Of a stretch of DNA of 64,000 nt, positions 55,989 to 64,000 are shown in pieces. The notes under the pieces are model-generated. The model was given only the letters and a program-made list of their open reading frames with translations, had not been told where the DNA came from and did not search any database. The translations under genes and the position numbers were made by a program. Position 1 is the first letter of the stretch. Each line of letters begins with the position of its first letter. Source of the stretch: Rhodoferax sp. U2-2l (GTDB lineage: Bacteria > Pseudomonadota > Gammaproteobacteria > Burkholderiales > Burkholderiaceae_C); contig NZ_JAJCTH010000022.1 of NCBI RefSeq assembly GCF_020594515.1, positions 1 to 64,000 of the forward strand, read 5' to 3'.

Positions 55989-56837
55989 ATGAACCCTGTC
56001 TACATCCTCACTCTCTCCTGCCCCGACCGCCTGGGCCTGGTCCACGCCGTGTCCGGCTTTTTGCTGGAACGCAGCGGCAACATCGAAGAAGCCGCCCAGT
56101 ACAACGACCAGAGCACCGGCCTGTTTTTCATGCGTGTGCAGTTTGCCTGCGCCAAACTCAGCTTTGACGAGCTCAAAACCCAACTGGCTGGTTTTGCCGC
56201 GCCGTTCGAGATGCAATGGCAATTGCACGCACAGGCCGAGCCGATGCGCACCGTCATTTTCGTGAGCAAGGAAGGCCATTGCCTCAACGACCTGCTGTTT
56301 CGCTGGAAAAGCGGCCTGCTGCCGCTGGACATCCGCGCCATCATCAGCAACCACCGCGACTTTTACCAACTGGCCGCCAGCTACAACGTGCCGTTTCACC
56401 ACCTGCCCGTGACCGCCGCCACCAAGGCGCAGGTCGAAGCCAAGCAGTTGGAAATCATCCAGAGCGAAGAAGCTGAACTGGTGGTGCTGGCCCGTTACAT
56501 GCAGATTTTGAGCAACGACCTGTGCAAGAGCCTGTCAGGCCGCGCCATCAACATCCACCACAGCTTTTTACCCAGCTTCAAGGGCGCCAAACCCTACTAC
56601 CAGGCGCATGACCGCGGCGTGAAACTGATCGGCGCCACCGCCCACTATGTGACCGCCGACCTGGACGAAGGCCCGATCATCGAGCAGGACGTGGCCCGCG
56701 TCGATCACAGCAAAACCGTGGAAGATTTAACCGCGTTGGGCCGCGACACCGAAAGCCAGGTGCTGGCCCGCGCCGTCAAATGGCACGGTGAACACCGCGT
56801 GCTGCTCAACGGGCACAAGACGGTGATTTTCAAATAA
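55989..56837 (+). CDS. purU: formyltetrahydrofolate deformylase
   Basis: A 282-residue enzyme that hydrolyses 10-formyl-THF to formate and THF, balancing the one-carbon pool. An ACT domain occupies about 1-85 (PVYILTLSCPDRLGLVHAVS). The formyltransferase-like catalytic domain follows, with NIHHSFLPSFKGAKPYYQAH (active-site His) and TADLDEGPIIEQDV (active-site Asp). The ATG at 55989 is the conserved start. Confidence 0.95.
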   Translation: MNPVYILTLSCPDRLGLVHAVSGFLLERSGNIEEAAQYNDQSTGLFFMRVQFACAKLSFDELKTQLAGFAAPFEMQWQLHAQAEPMRTVIFVSKEGHCLNDLLFRWKSGLLPLDIRAIISNHRDFYQLAASYNVPFHHLPVTAATKAQVEAKQLEIIQSEEAELVVLARYMQILSNDLCKSLSGRAINIHHSFLPSFKGAKPYYQAHDRGVKLIGATAHYVTADLDEGPIIEQDVARVDHSKTVEDLTALGRDTESQVLARAVKWHGEHRVLLNGHKTVIFK

Positions 56838-56840
56838 CCA

Positions 56841-56962
56841 TCAAGCCAGCGGCGCGCCGGTTGCAGCCCGGTACATAACTACCGTGCTGTCAAGCACGAA
56901 GCGCATCAGTCGCGCCCTTCACCGATCAGCGCCTTGATATCACAAGAACTGTCGTCTGGTTG
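56841..56962 (-). pseudogene. possible vapBC toxin-antitoxin remnant
   Basis: On the minus strand a short frame ends CDIKALIGEGRD and TGA at 56908-56906. Its stop overlaps an ATG (TGATG) opening MRFVLDSTVVMYRAATGAPL, which stops at 56841. The first looks like the tail of a VapB-type antitoxin (typically ..IxALIxEGR). The second resembles the first strand of a PIN-domain VapC toxin (MRFVLDSxVV with the first catalytic Asp). TGATG coupling is also usual for vapBC. Only some 20 residues of each survive, so this is decayed DNA, if the reading is right. Confidence 0.4.
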
Positions 56963-57242
56963 ACAAAGCTTTCGTGGCGAAATTTGGTTTCTGTCGGTCG
57001 CAAAAGGCTGTCAGCGGTAGTAGCTGTTCGCGATTTGCCCTCTCCAAACCGGCCATTAGAGCTGTCATAGTCCGGCCCACGGGCCGCCGCGGTGGGATGG
57101 CTGTGGACAAATCGTTATGGGTGTCGAAGCTGGATTTGGAACTGAAAATAGGCGAGGGCTCAGGCGCGACGGTGGTGGTCCAGGCTTTGCAGGCACACGT
57201 CCCATACCGTCGGCCTTGGAAGCTAGCGCGCAGTGACGGTCT
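56963..57242. other. intergenic region, no gene recognised
   Basis: About 280 bases between the putative vapBC remnant and the end of the amino-acid ABC operon. It contains a short perfect hairpin, CGGCCC/GGGCCG at 57073-57086 (2-base loop), and no convincing coding frame. It may hold the decayed 5' part of the antitoxin gene. Confidence 0.4.
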
Positions 57243-57977
57243 TCAGTCGTGCAGCGAACTCAAAAACTGCTTCAACTCTGGTGTTTTCGGGCTGCCAAAA
57301 AGCTCGCTTGGCGAGCCGATTTCGTGCACCAGCCCCTGGTGCATGAAGATCACGCGGTCGGCCACCTTGCGGGCAAAACTCATTTCGTGGGTCACCATCA
57401 GCAGCGTCATGCCCTCGTCTGCCAAGGTTTCCACCACACGCAGCACCTCGCCCACCAGTTCGGGGTCGAGCGCGCTGGTGATCTCATCGCACAACAGCAC
57501 GGCGGGCTCCATAGCCAGCGCGCGGGCAATGGCCACGCGCTGCTGTTGCCCACCCGACAACTGCTCACCAAAAGCGTCAAACTTTTCTGCCAGACCGACG
57601 CGCATCAGCAGCTTGCGGGCCAGGGCTTCGTTGGCCGAAGCGTTCTTCTTTTTGACTAGGCCCGGCGCCAGCATGATGTTTTTGCCCACCGTGAGGTGCG
57701 GGAACAAATTGAAGCTCTGAAACACCATGCCCACATGCTGGCGCAGTTCGCGCATAGCGGCGGCGTTGTTGTGCAGAAGCGGTTTGCCATCCACATTGAG
57801 GCTGCCACTCTGGAACTCTTCGAGCCCGTTGATGCAGCGCAGTAGCGTGCTTTTGCCAGAGCCACTTTTGCCAATGATGGCAATCACTTCGCCAGCCTGC
57901 ACTTGCAAGTCAATGCCCTTGAGCACCTCGTGCGTGCCATACGATTTGCGCAAGCCCTTGATATCAACGATGGACAT
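57243..57977 (-). CDS. amino-acid ABC transporter ATP-binding protein (GlnQ-like)
   Basis: A 244-residue ATPase: Walker A GKSGSGKST (about 36-44), Q-loop FQSFNLFPHLT, signature LSGGQQQRVAIARAL, Walker B VLLCDEITSALDPE and H-loop THEM. It belongs to the same polar amino-acid subfamily as the ATPase at 48322-49083 but is a distinct paralogue. Its start overlaps the end of the upstream permease gene by 14 bases, so translation is coupled. Confidence 0.9.
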   Translation of the reverse strand: MSIVDIKGLRKSYGTHEVLKGIDLQVQAGEVIAIIGKSGSGKSTLLRCINGLEEFQSGSLNVDGKPLLHNNAAAMRELRQHVGMVFQSFNLFPHLTVGKNIMLAPGLVKKKNASANEALARKLLMRVGLAEKFDAFGEQLSGGQQQRVAIARALAMEPAVLLCDEITSALDPELVGEVLRVVETLADEGMTLLMVTHEMSFARKVADRVIFMHQGLVHEIGSPSELFGSPKTPELKQFLSSLHD

Positions 57978-58614
57978 GAATTTTCCTCTCCAGGTGCTTG
58001 GCGTACAGGCTGATGGGATAGCACAGCAAAAAGTACATCACTGCAACACAACTAAAAATCAAAAACGGACTGAAGGTGGCATTGGCAATGGTCTTGCCCA
58101 CTTTGGTCAGCTCCATGAAGCCAATAACCGACGCCAGCGCAGTGCCCTTGATGACCTGCACTAGAAAACCCACGGTCGGCGGCACCGCAATCCGAACCGC
58201 CTGTGGCAGGATGATGTAGCGCAATTGCTCGTAAAAACTCAATGCCAGGCTTTCGGATGCCTCCCACTGCCCGCGCGGGATTGCGGCCACACAGCCGCGC
58301 CAGATCTCGGTCAAAAAAGCGCTGGCATACAGCGTCAGGCCAATGCCGGCCGCCACCCAGGGCGAGGTATTGATGCCAAACAAGCCGAGTCCGTAATACG
58401 CCAGGAACAGTTGCACCAGCAGCGGAATACCCTGAAACAACTGCACGTAAGCAGCGACGATGGGACCAACTGCTGGCCACTTGGTCAGGCGCAGCATCAA
58501 CAAGAACAAACCCACCGTTCCTCCGCCCACAAAGGCGATGATGGAAAGTCCAATCGTCCAGCGTGATGCCAGCAGCAGATTGCGTACGATGTCCCACAGA
58601 GAAAAATCAACCAT
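57964..58614 (-). CDS. amino-acid ABC transporter permease
   Basis: A 216-residue HisM-type permease with five hydrophobic helices, the YVQLFQGIPLLVQLFLAYYG segment and the EAA loop EASESLALSFYEQLRYIILP. It follows the other permease by 3 bases, and the two probably form a heterodimer. The last helix and tail run into the ATPase gene. Confidence 0.89.
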   Translation of the reverse strand: MVDFSLWDIVRNLLLASRWTIGLSIIAFVGGGTVGLFLLMLRLTKWPAVGPIVAAYVQLFQGIPLLVQLFLAYYGLGLFGINTSPWVAAGIGLTLYASAFLTEIWRGCVAAIPRGQWEASESLALSFYEQLRYIILPQAVRIAVPPTVGFLVQVIKGTALASVIGFMELTKVGKTIANATFSPFLIFSCVAVMYFLLCYPISLYAKHLERKIHVHR

Positions 58615-58617
58615 GAA

Positions 58618-59301
58618 TCACCTCCGCCCGAACAAAAACCGGGCACCCGCCCAGTTAAGCAGTTGCCGAGTAGCAATCGAGAGCACCAGGTAAATGGCCC
58701 CCACGACAATAAAGGCTTCAAAGGACCGGAAGTTGTTGCTCTGAATCAGATCAGCCGAGTAGCTCAACTCTTGGGTCGAGATCTGCCCGCACACCGACGA
58801 GCCCAGCATCACGATGATGATCTGGCTGACCAGACTGGGCCAGACTTTTTTGAGGGCCGGGGGCAGCACCACCCACATAAAGGTCTGGCTTCGGTTCAGC
58901 GCCAGGCTTTGTGCTGCCTCCATCTGGCCCTTTGGCGTGGCCTCCAGCCCGGCACGGATGATTTCGGTGGCGTAGGCACTCAGGTTGATCACCATGGCGA
59001 TCACTGACGCTGTTTCGGCAGAAATCTTGATGCCTGCTGCTGGCAGACCAAAGAAGATAAAAAACAGCTGCACGATGAATGGGGTGTTGCGGATCAGCTC
59101 CACGTAGGTGCTTACAGCCAATTGCAGCCAGGCCGGGGCCAGGTAGGCTCCAAAGCCTCGCGCCCGCACCCAGGCAAAAGCGGTGCCCAACAGCGTGCCG
59201 ATCACCACCGAGATGGCGGTGAGCGACAGCGTCCAAGCCACGCCCGTCAGTAACAGCTGCCACTCCGACAGCACGGCCATAAAGTCGAGTTGAATCCGCA
59301 T
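58618..59301 (-). CDS. amino-acid ABC transporter permease
   Basis: A 227-residue HisQ-type permease, also with five hydrophobic helices (YVELIRNTPFIVQLFFIFFG; EAAQSLALNRSQTFMWVVLP as the EAA loop). The pair of different permeases distinguishes this importer from the single-permease system at 49 kb. It lies 37 bases downstream of the binding-protein gene. Confidence 0.89.
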   Translation of the reverse strand: MRIQLDFMAVLSEWQLLLTGVAWTLSLTAISVVIGTLLGTAFAWVRARGFGAYLAPAWLQLAVSTYVELIRNTPFIVQLFFIFFGLPAAGIKISAETASVIAMVINLSAYATEIIRAGLEATPKGQMEAAQSLALNRSQTFMWVVLPPALKKVWPSLVSQIIIVMLGSSVCGQISTQELSYSADLIQSNNFRSFEAFIVVGAIYLVLSIATRQLLNWAGARFLFGRR

Positions 59302-59338
59302 AGCGATGTCGCCGACCTTCGATGCGTGCGCTCAGCGA

Positions 59339-60139
59339 TTAAATGGGCAAGTCGCCAGCCGGGCGGCCCAACCACTTTTTGGACAAGGTATCGAGTTCGC
59401 CGCTCTTTTTGGCTTCGGCCACGATTTCGTTGACCTTCGCCTTGAGCTTGTCTTCGCCTTTGGCCACACCAATAAAGTTGGGGCTTTCCTTGAGCAGCAG
59501 CTTGTATTCGCTGGAGAGCTGTGGGTTCTTGGTCATCATATTGCCTGCCACTGATGCGCCCAGGGCCACAAACTGCACCTGACCGGACACAAACGCCGAG
59601 ATAGTGGCGTTGTTGTCTTCAAAACGCTTGGTGTCCACGCCGGACGGTGCCACCTTGCCCAGTTCCTGGTCTTCCATGGCGCCACGGGTCACGCCCACCG
59701 ATTTACCCGCCAGATCAGCAAAACTCTTCACACTGACGTTTTTGGGGCCAAACACAGCCTGAAAGAAAGGGGAGTAAGAGGATGAGAAGTCGATGACTTT
59801 TTCACGGTCGGGGTTTTTGCCCAAGGTGGCAATCACCAGGTCAGCCTTGCGCGTTTGCAGGGCAGGAATGCGGCTGGCACTGACCACTGGAACCAGTTCG
59901 ACCGCCACACCTAGCTTTTTACCAATGTAGTTAGCCATGTCTATATCCAGGCCGATCGGTTTCAAATCGGTGCCCACAAAACCATAGGGCGCGGAGTCGG
60001 TTTGCACAGCGACCTTGAGCACTTTGCTCTTCATGATGTCGTCCAGTGCGGTCTGGGCGTGCGCGCCGGTCGCGCTCAGTAGCGCAGTACAGGCCAAAAA
60101 CAAGTTGAAGCGGCGTTTGTTGAGATTTGGCAGTTTCAT
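59339..60139 (-). CDS. amino-acid ABC transporter substrate-binding protein
   Basis: A 266-residue SBP_bac_3 protein. The signal peptide (KRRFNLFLACTALLSATGAH, cleaved after AHA) is followed by LKVAVQTDSAPYGFVGTDLK and KADLVIATLGKNPDREKVID, typical of polar amino-acid binders. The start overlaps the GntR gene stop (ATGA), so regulator and transporter form one operon. The ligand is not assigned. Confidence 0.9.
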   Translation of the reverse strand: MKLPNLNKRRFNLFLACTALLSATGAHAQTALDDIMKSKVLKVAVQTDSAPYGFVGTDLKPIGLDIDMANYIGKKLGVAVELVPVVSASRIPALQTRKADLVIATLGKNPDREKVIDFSSSYSPFFQAVFGPKNVSVKSFADLAGKSVGVTRGAMEDQELGKVAPSGVDTKRFEDNNATISAFVSGQVQFVALGASVAGNMMTKNPQLSSEYKLLLKESPNFIGVAKGEDKLKAKVNEIVAEAKKSGELDTLSKKWLGRPAGDLPI

Positions 60140-60909
60140 AGCAGAGCTCCTAGGTAAGTTGATGCGTCATCGGAAGGTTTGTCAGTAAAGCTTGTATGCA
60201 AGTCTTGTGCCGCAGGGCGCGCTGCAGTTGTTGGTGTTGTGTCCAGGGGTTTGAGAGCCTGGCGCAGTTCTTCCAGCGCATCGCCTCTGGCGGGCTCGAG
60301 TTTGAGTGCGGCCTGCACCTGGCCGATGTGGGATTGCATCAGTTGCTCGGCCCGCGCCCAGTCGCTCTTTTCGAGCGCCCGCACTATCTCTATATGCTCG
60401 GCGCAAGAATGTGTGGCGTCGTGGGACGACTGATAAAGCATGGCAATCAAGGTGGTACGTGCCGTAAAGTCGCGCAGCGTGTCGGCCAGCAAGCTGTTGC
60501 CCAGGCACTCGGCCAGGCACACATGGAAATCACCCAGCAGGAAGCTTCGCAAGCCGACATCGCCACCCTTGAGGGCGGCTTTCTCTTTGGCCAGATGGAC
60601 CTTTAGTTGCTTGAGTGCCATCTTGCTAACCGAGGTGGTGCAGCGGATCAGACCCATCTCAATCACCCGGCGGGCTTCAAACGCCTCGCGCGCCTCGGCC
60701 AGCGATGGCTCAATCACAAACCAGCCACGCCGGCTGCTGACCGTGACAATGCCGCGTGCCGCCAGTTGGGTTAATGCCTCGCGCACAACAGTGCGGCTGC
60801 AGTCAAACAATGAGGACAGTTGCTGCTCGCCCAGGCGCGTTCCTGGGGCCAGTTTCTGGGCCATTACAGCTTCAATGATGCGGTTGCTGATGTCGTTTGC
60901 GCTGGTCAT
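60136..60909 (-). CDS. GntR-family regulator (FadR/FCD subgroup)
   Basis: A 257-residue repressor-type regulator. The N-terminal winged helix (GTRLGEQQLSSLFDCSRTVV, REALTQLAARGIVTVSSRRG) covers about 20-80. The C-terminal all-helical FCD ligand-binding domain (about 90-225) has metal-ligand-like His and Asp residues in LLGDFHVCLAECLGNS and HSCAEHIEIVRALE. FCD regulators bind organic acids or amino acids. It heads the amino-acid importer operon, and a perfect palindrome lies 14 bases before its start. Confidence 0.9.
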   Translation of the reverse strand: MTSANDISNRIIEAVMAQKLAPGTRLGEQQLSSLFDCSRTVVREALTQLAARGIVTVSSRRGWFVIEPSLAEAREAFEARRVIEMGLIRCTTSVSKMALKQLKVHLAKEKAALKGGDVGLRSFLLGDFHVCLAECLGNSLLADTLRDFTARTTLIAMLYQSSHDATHSCAEHIEIVRALEKSDWARAEQLMQSHIGQVQAALKLEPARGDALEELRQALKPLDTTPTTAARPAAQDLHTSFTDKPSDDASTYLGALL

Positions 60910-60922
60910 ACAGGTCTACCTT

Positions 60923-60937
60923 CATGCAAATTGCATG
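60923..60937. promoter_or_regulatory. putative GntR operator (15-bp palindrome)
   Basis: CATGCAAATTGCATG is a perfect palindrome about the central A, 14 bases upstream of the GntR start. A second symmetric site, ACAA-GAT-TTGT, lies at 60948-60958. Their position between promoter region and start codon fits autorepression; binding is inferred. Confidence 0.6.
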
Positions 60938-60958
60938 CCACTGAAATACAAGATTTGT

Positions 60959-61360
60959 GCACCGATTGCGGGGGATCTCGTGTGAAGAGAGTGCCAACGA
61001 CGCACTGCTAAAGTGCGAACATCGTGCTACACGTCTTACTGTCAGTCATTGCGCAAGGCCTGTACGCCAACAGCTCCGATGCTTTGTGAGGACAAAACAG
61101 CTTTGCACATCGCGCAGCCACTTTCATCCTCCGCTTCGACTCCAGCCTAAACGGTCTTGTGCTCTTCACCTTTTGCGTGGTTGGTGAGATGGCGGAAGAA
61201 CACGGCACTTCCCAGAAGCGGGTATTTGTGGCTGTCTGGTTACGCTGCATTTGAGTCAGATGCCATACCTTCCTACTCCGCTTGACCTGACATGCCCCCG
61301 TTGCCTCTATTCACCGCACGCCGTGTGCAAAAAATATCCTTTTCGCCAGGCTAACCCCCA
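60959..61360. other. intergenic region without recognisable gene
   Basis: About 400 bases between the GntR operator region and the tandem repeat at the end of psd. Short frames on both strands have no protein-like composition, conserved segment or ribosome-binding site. No RNA gene was recognised. Promoter elements of the GntR operon may lie at its left end. Confidence 0.5.
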
Positions 61361-61390
61361 CCCGCCATCACCCGCCATCACCCGCCATCA
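61361..61390. repeat. 10-bp tandem repeat at the psd stop codon
   Basis: Three exact copies of CCCGCCATCA follow one another at 61361-61390, with partial copies on either side. The psd stop codon (plus-strand TCA, 61368-61370) lies in the first copy. The unit length is not a multiple of three. Confidence 0.9.
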
Positions 61391-62216
61391 CCTGCCCCAA
61401 CTGCACCGCCCCGCCCGGCTGCCATGCCGGGTTGAACTGCAGCGGGCCTTTGGGGAACAGCATGACGACCGTGGAGCCGAGCAAAAAGCGCCCCATCTCC
61501 TCACCCTGCTTGAGCTGGATGCGCTGGTCGTCATAGGACCAGTCACACACCTTGCCAGCCCGGGGGTTGTTGATGATGCCGTGCCAGGTGGTGGCCATGC
61601 TGCCCACGATGGTGGCGCCGACCAGCACCAGCACAAACGGGCCGCGGCTGCCTTCAAACACACACACCACACGTTCGTTGCGCGCAAACAGCCCCGGCAC
61701 GCCGCGCGCGGTGGTCGGGTTGACGGAAAACAGGTCACCCGGCACATAGATCATGCGTAGCAGGCGGCCGGCGCAGGGCATGTGGATGCGGTGGTAGTCA
61801 CGCGGGCTGAGATAAATAGTGGCAAAGTGGCCGTCATCAAACTGCGCCGCCAGCGCCGCGTCGCCACCCACCAGCGCGGTGCTGCTGTACTGATGGCCCT
61901 TGGCCTGAAAAATCTGCTGGCCTTGAATCGGCCCAAACTGGCTGATGGCGCCGTCCACCGGGCACACCAGCGTGGCTTGGGCCAGCTTGCGCGCGCCCTG
62001 GCGCAGTTCGCGGGTGAAAAAGTCGTTGAAGGTGGCGTAGCTGGCCAGGTCCGGGTTGGCGGCTTCGGCCATGTTGACGCGGTAACGCTGGACAAACCAG
62101 GCGATCAGCCGGGTGGTGAGTGTGCCGCCGCGCACGCGGGCAATGCGTCCGGCCAGCAGGGTGAGCGCCTGTTTGGGCAAAAAATACTGCAGCAACACGG
62201 CAAGACGGTCAGACAT
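61368..62216 (-). CDS. psd: phosphatidylserine decarboxylase
   Basis: A 282-residue proenzyme of membrane phosphatidylethanolamine synthesis. The self-cleavage site that yields the pyruvoyl group is LGST (in FLLGSTVVMLF), and the family segments TFNDFFTRELR, VCPVDGAISQFG and LSPRDYHRIHMPCAGRL are present. The ATG at 62216 is the usual start. The last residues after the conserved core (VMAGDGG) are encoded by the 10-bp tandem repeat. It diverges from the LysR gene. Confidence 0.93.
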   Translation of the reverse strand: MSDRLAVLLQYFLPKQALTLLAGRIARVRGGTLTTRLIAWFVQRYRVNMAEAANPDLASYATFNDFFTRELRQGARKLAQATLVCPVDGAISQFGPIQGQQIFQAKGHQYSSTALVGGDAALAAQFDDGHFATIYLSPRDYHRIHMPCAGRLLRMIYVPGDLFSVNPTTARGVPGLFARNERVVCVFEGSRGPFVLVLVGATIVGSMATTWHGIINNPRAGKVCDWSYDDQRIQLKQGEEMGRFLLGSTVVMLFPKGPLQFNPAWQPGGAVQLGQVMAGDGG

Positions 62217-62419
62217 AGTGGCACCCGTTGGAAAGACACAAACAAACAAACAACAAGCCAGCACGCCTTGGCCCGCCAAAGATCACGCCGGTGGCCCGCA
62301 GCCCAACAACGGCTGCACCCGGACAGGGCCGCAATTTTACCGGCGCCACCCCTGCCCTAAAGCTGCCCGAAGCCAGCCCCTCGCCCGCCCGGCGGCGCAC
62401 CCGGTGCCACAATGGCCCG

Positions 62420-63304
62420 ATGACCGTCCGCATTCCCCCGATCCAATGCCTGCTGACTTTTGAGGCGCTGGCGCGCCTGCGCAGCGTGACGCAAACCGCC
62501 GAAGAGTTGTGCGTGACGCCCAGCGCGGTGAGCCACCGCGTCAAACAGCTGGAGCAGATCATCGGCACCAAGCTGTTTGGCCGGGCGGATTTTTCGCTCA
62601 CGGTGGAAGGGGTCGACTACCTGGCGCATGTGCGTGAGGGCCTGGGCATGTTGCAGCGCTTTCCCGGCGCGGCGGCCATGCCGGGCAAACGCAAACTGCG
62701 CCTGGCCGTGACACCGACGTTTGCGCGCGCTATCCTGATCCCGCGGCTACGCCAGTTCACCGAGGCCTACCCCGAGATCGACCTGACCTTGCAGGTGTCG
62801 ATTCCGCTGCTCGACGTGGTGGCGGAAGACGCTGACCTGATGATCCGTTTTGGCACCGGCCGTTACGCCGATGTGGAGCACACCTGCCTGGTCAAAGACG
62901 ACGTCACCCCATTGGCCTCCCCCAACTTTGTGCGCGAACACGGCCCGTTTGAGCAGGCGCTGGACCTGGAAGGCGAGGCGCTGCTGCGCAGCCCGCTGGA
63001 GCCCTGGCGCACCTGGTTTGCCGCGCAGGGGCTGGACTGGCCCGAGCCGCTGGACGGCTCGCAGTTCAACGACATTGGACTGATGTGTGACGGTGCTGCA
63101 GCTGGCATGGGCATCGCGCTGGTGCGTCTGAAGCTGGCGCAAACCTGGCTGGAGCACGGCGCGCTGGTGCGCCTGAGCCACCACAACGCCTTCACGAGCA
63201 ACGTTCCCAACCCACACGCGCACTACCTGTGCTGGCGCACCGGAATGATGGAACGCTGGGAATGTGTCGCGTTTGCCGACTGGCTCAAAGCCAGCCTGGC
63301 TTGA
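62420..63304 (+). CDS. LysR-family transcriptional regulator (GcvA-like)
   Basis: A 294-residue regulator. The winged helix is at about 8-65 (LTFEALARLRSVTQTAEELC, VTPSAVSHRVKQLEQIIGTK) and the substrate-binding domain at about 95-290 (LRLAVTPTFARAILIPRLRQ). The sequence type is GcvA/AmpR-like. The ATG at 62420 is chosen because the upstream in-frame extension is Pro/Arg-rich and unlike protein. Its targets may be psd or the glcD gene downstream, but no operator was identified. Confidence 0.88.
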   Translation: MTVRIPPIQCLLTFEALARLRSVTQTAEELCVTPSAVSHRVKQLEQIIGTKLFGRADFSLTVEGVDYLAHVREGLGMLQRFPGAAAMPGKRKLRLAVTPTFARAILIPRLRQFTEAYPEIDLTLQVSIPLLDVVAEDADLMIRFGTGRYADVEHTCLVKDDVTPLASPNFVREHGPFEQALDLEGEALLRSPLEPWRTWFAAQGLDWPEPLDGSQFNDIGLMCDGAAAGMGIALVRLKLAQTWLEHGALVRLSHHNAFTSNVPNPHAHYLCWRTGMMERWECVAFADWLKASLA

Positions 63305-63474
63305 TTGGCTTCATCACCCATCGGCATGCCGTCCCTGTGGACGCAAGGCAAACCACGCCACCGTGAATGACCACGCCCTATTTCAACAAGCTTTTCAAAA
63401 ATCCTCACGCCTGACCAGGCTGACCCGCGGTAGAGTGCGCAACTTGCCTCGCTGCGCCCACCCAAGGAATTGAC

Positions 63475-64000
63475 ATGACCCCCCCCTTGCCCCAGGAAGC
63501 TTCCCTGCCCCAACGAGCCGATCGACAAGCTCAGATCGTGAAAGAACTGCAGGCCCATTTGCCAGCGCACGCGCTGCTGTGGAACAGCGAAGACACCACC
63601 CCCTACGAATGTGACGGCCTGACCGCCTACCGCCAACGCCCGCTGGTGGTGGCGCTGCCCGAGACCGAGGCGCAGGTTCAAGCCGTGTTGCGCACCTGCC
63701 ACCGCATGAACGTGCCGGTGGTGGCGCGCGGCGCGGGCACCGGCTTGTCGGGCGGCGCGTTGCCGCATGCGATGGGTGTGACGCTCTCCCTGGCCAAGTT
63801 CAACAAGATTTTGAAGATTGACAAAAAGGCCCGCACCGCCACCGTGCAGTGCGGCGTGCGCAACCTGGCCATCAGCGAGGCGGTGGCGGGCCTGGGCCTG
63901 TATTACGCGCCCGACCCCAGTAGCCAGATTGCCTGCACAATTGGCGGCAACGTGGCCGAAAACTCGGGCGGCGTGCACTGCCTGAAATACGGTCTGACGC
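63475..64000 (+). CDS. glcD: glycolate oxidase FAD-linked subunit, 5' part
   Basis: The first 175 residues of a FAD-linked oxidase of the GlcD type, cut by the window edge; full proteins are about 490-500 residues. The PCMH FAD-binding domain begins with RPLVVALPETEAQVQAVL and VPVVARGAGTGLSGGALP (FAD pyrophosphate loop). The later DPSSQIACTIGGNVAENSGG segment is strongly GlcD-like. The ATG at 63475 follows CAAGGAATTGAC. glcE and glcF would be expected to follow outside the window. Confidence 0.93.
   Translation, partial: MTPPLPQEASLPQRADRQAQIVKELQAHLPAHALLWNSEDTTPYECDGLTAYRQRPLVVALPETEAQVQAVLRTCHRMNVPVVARGAGTGLSGGALPHAMGVTLSLAKFNKILKIDKKARTATVQCGVRNLAISEAVAGLGLYYAPDPSSQIACTIGGNVAENSGGVHCLKYGLT

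Noticed and set aside
61008..61250. An 80-codon minus-strand frame in the GntR-psd gap
   Set aside because: Composition is random-like, with no conserved segment or start signal.
61361..61390. Tandem repeat considered as a CRISPR or phage attachment feature
   Set aside because: Units are 10 bases with no spacers and no integrase nearby; it is a simple tandem array.
63223..63978. A 251-codon minus-strand frame at the right edge
   Set aside because: Antisense to glcD and the lysR end; glcD is clearly recognisable.

Overview
The window looks like chromosome of a betaproteobacterium of the Burkholderiales, most likely Comamonadaceae (Rhodoferax/Polaromonas-like). This placement is inferred from protein content, not from a 16S gene, since none is present. 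The clues are a Burkholderiales-style spc/alpha ribosomal block with infA inside it, oxyR beside recG, a PhaM-type polyhydroxybutyrate granule protein, and the DUF3108-DUF3567-purU order. The backbone is GC-rich. The left edge (about 1-1200) and the stretch around 18.3-18.9 kb are visibly less so.

Layout, left half. Positions 1-1190 hold the tail of an unrecognised operon ending in a putative PD-(D/E)XK nuclease-like protein; this is the best candidate for an undescribed (defence-type) system, but it is cut by the window edge. A hipBA toxin-antitoxin pair with a visible promoter/operator follows. From 9397 leftwards to 3139 runs a seven-gene sulfur-scavenging operon: a sulfate-binding protein, SsuE-, A-, C- and B-like proteins, a Mop-type molybdopterin-binding protein and an NtaA/SnaA/DszA-family flavin monooxygenase. 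Positions 9.7-18.3 kb are mixed metabolic genes: a TerB/DUF697 protein, threonine aldolase, and a GlxA-regulated operon (isochorismatase, DUF1272, EamA, GlxA, OsmC). Here also lies a decayed trhA/hemolysin III gene.

Centre. Positions 18.9-28.1 kb carry the spc and alpha operons on the minus strand, rplN through rplQ, followed by an initiator tRNA-fMet and a terminator. A strong sigma-70-like promoter for rplN overlaps the stop codon of glpD, so the S10 operon is not adjacent. Then come glpD, proC, dgkA, ubiA, oxyR, recG (carrying an in-frame palindromic insertion), an acyltransferase, and a signalling cluster (CHASE3-like histidine kinase, NarL-type regulator, lone receiver protein, Crp/Fnr-like regulator).

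Right half. An OmpA-like lipoprotein, queA and tgt (separated by an oppositely oriented phytase-like gene), a FIST-domain protein and a PhaM-like protein are followed by a six-gene minus-strand set. This combines a three-subunit HcnABC/opine-oxidase-like dehydrogenase with a polar amino-acid ABC transporter, which suggests uptake and oxidation of an amino-acid derivative. After marC, DUF3108, DUF3567 and purU comes a possible vapBC remnant. A second amino-acid ABC operon is headed by its own GntR/FCD repressor, with a perfect 15-bp palindrome just upstream. The window ends with psd (its stop codon lies in a 10-bp tandem repeat), a LysR regulator and the start of glcD. No insertion sequence, CRISPR array, rRNA gene or complete prophage was seen.
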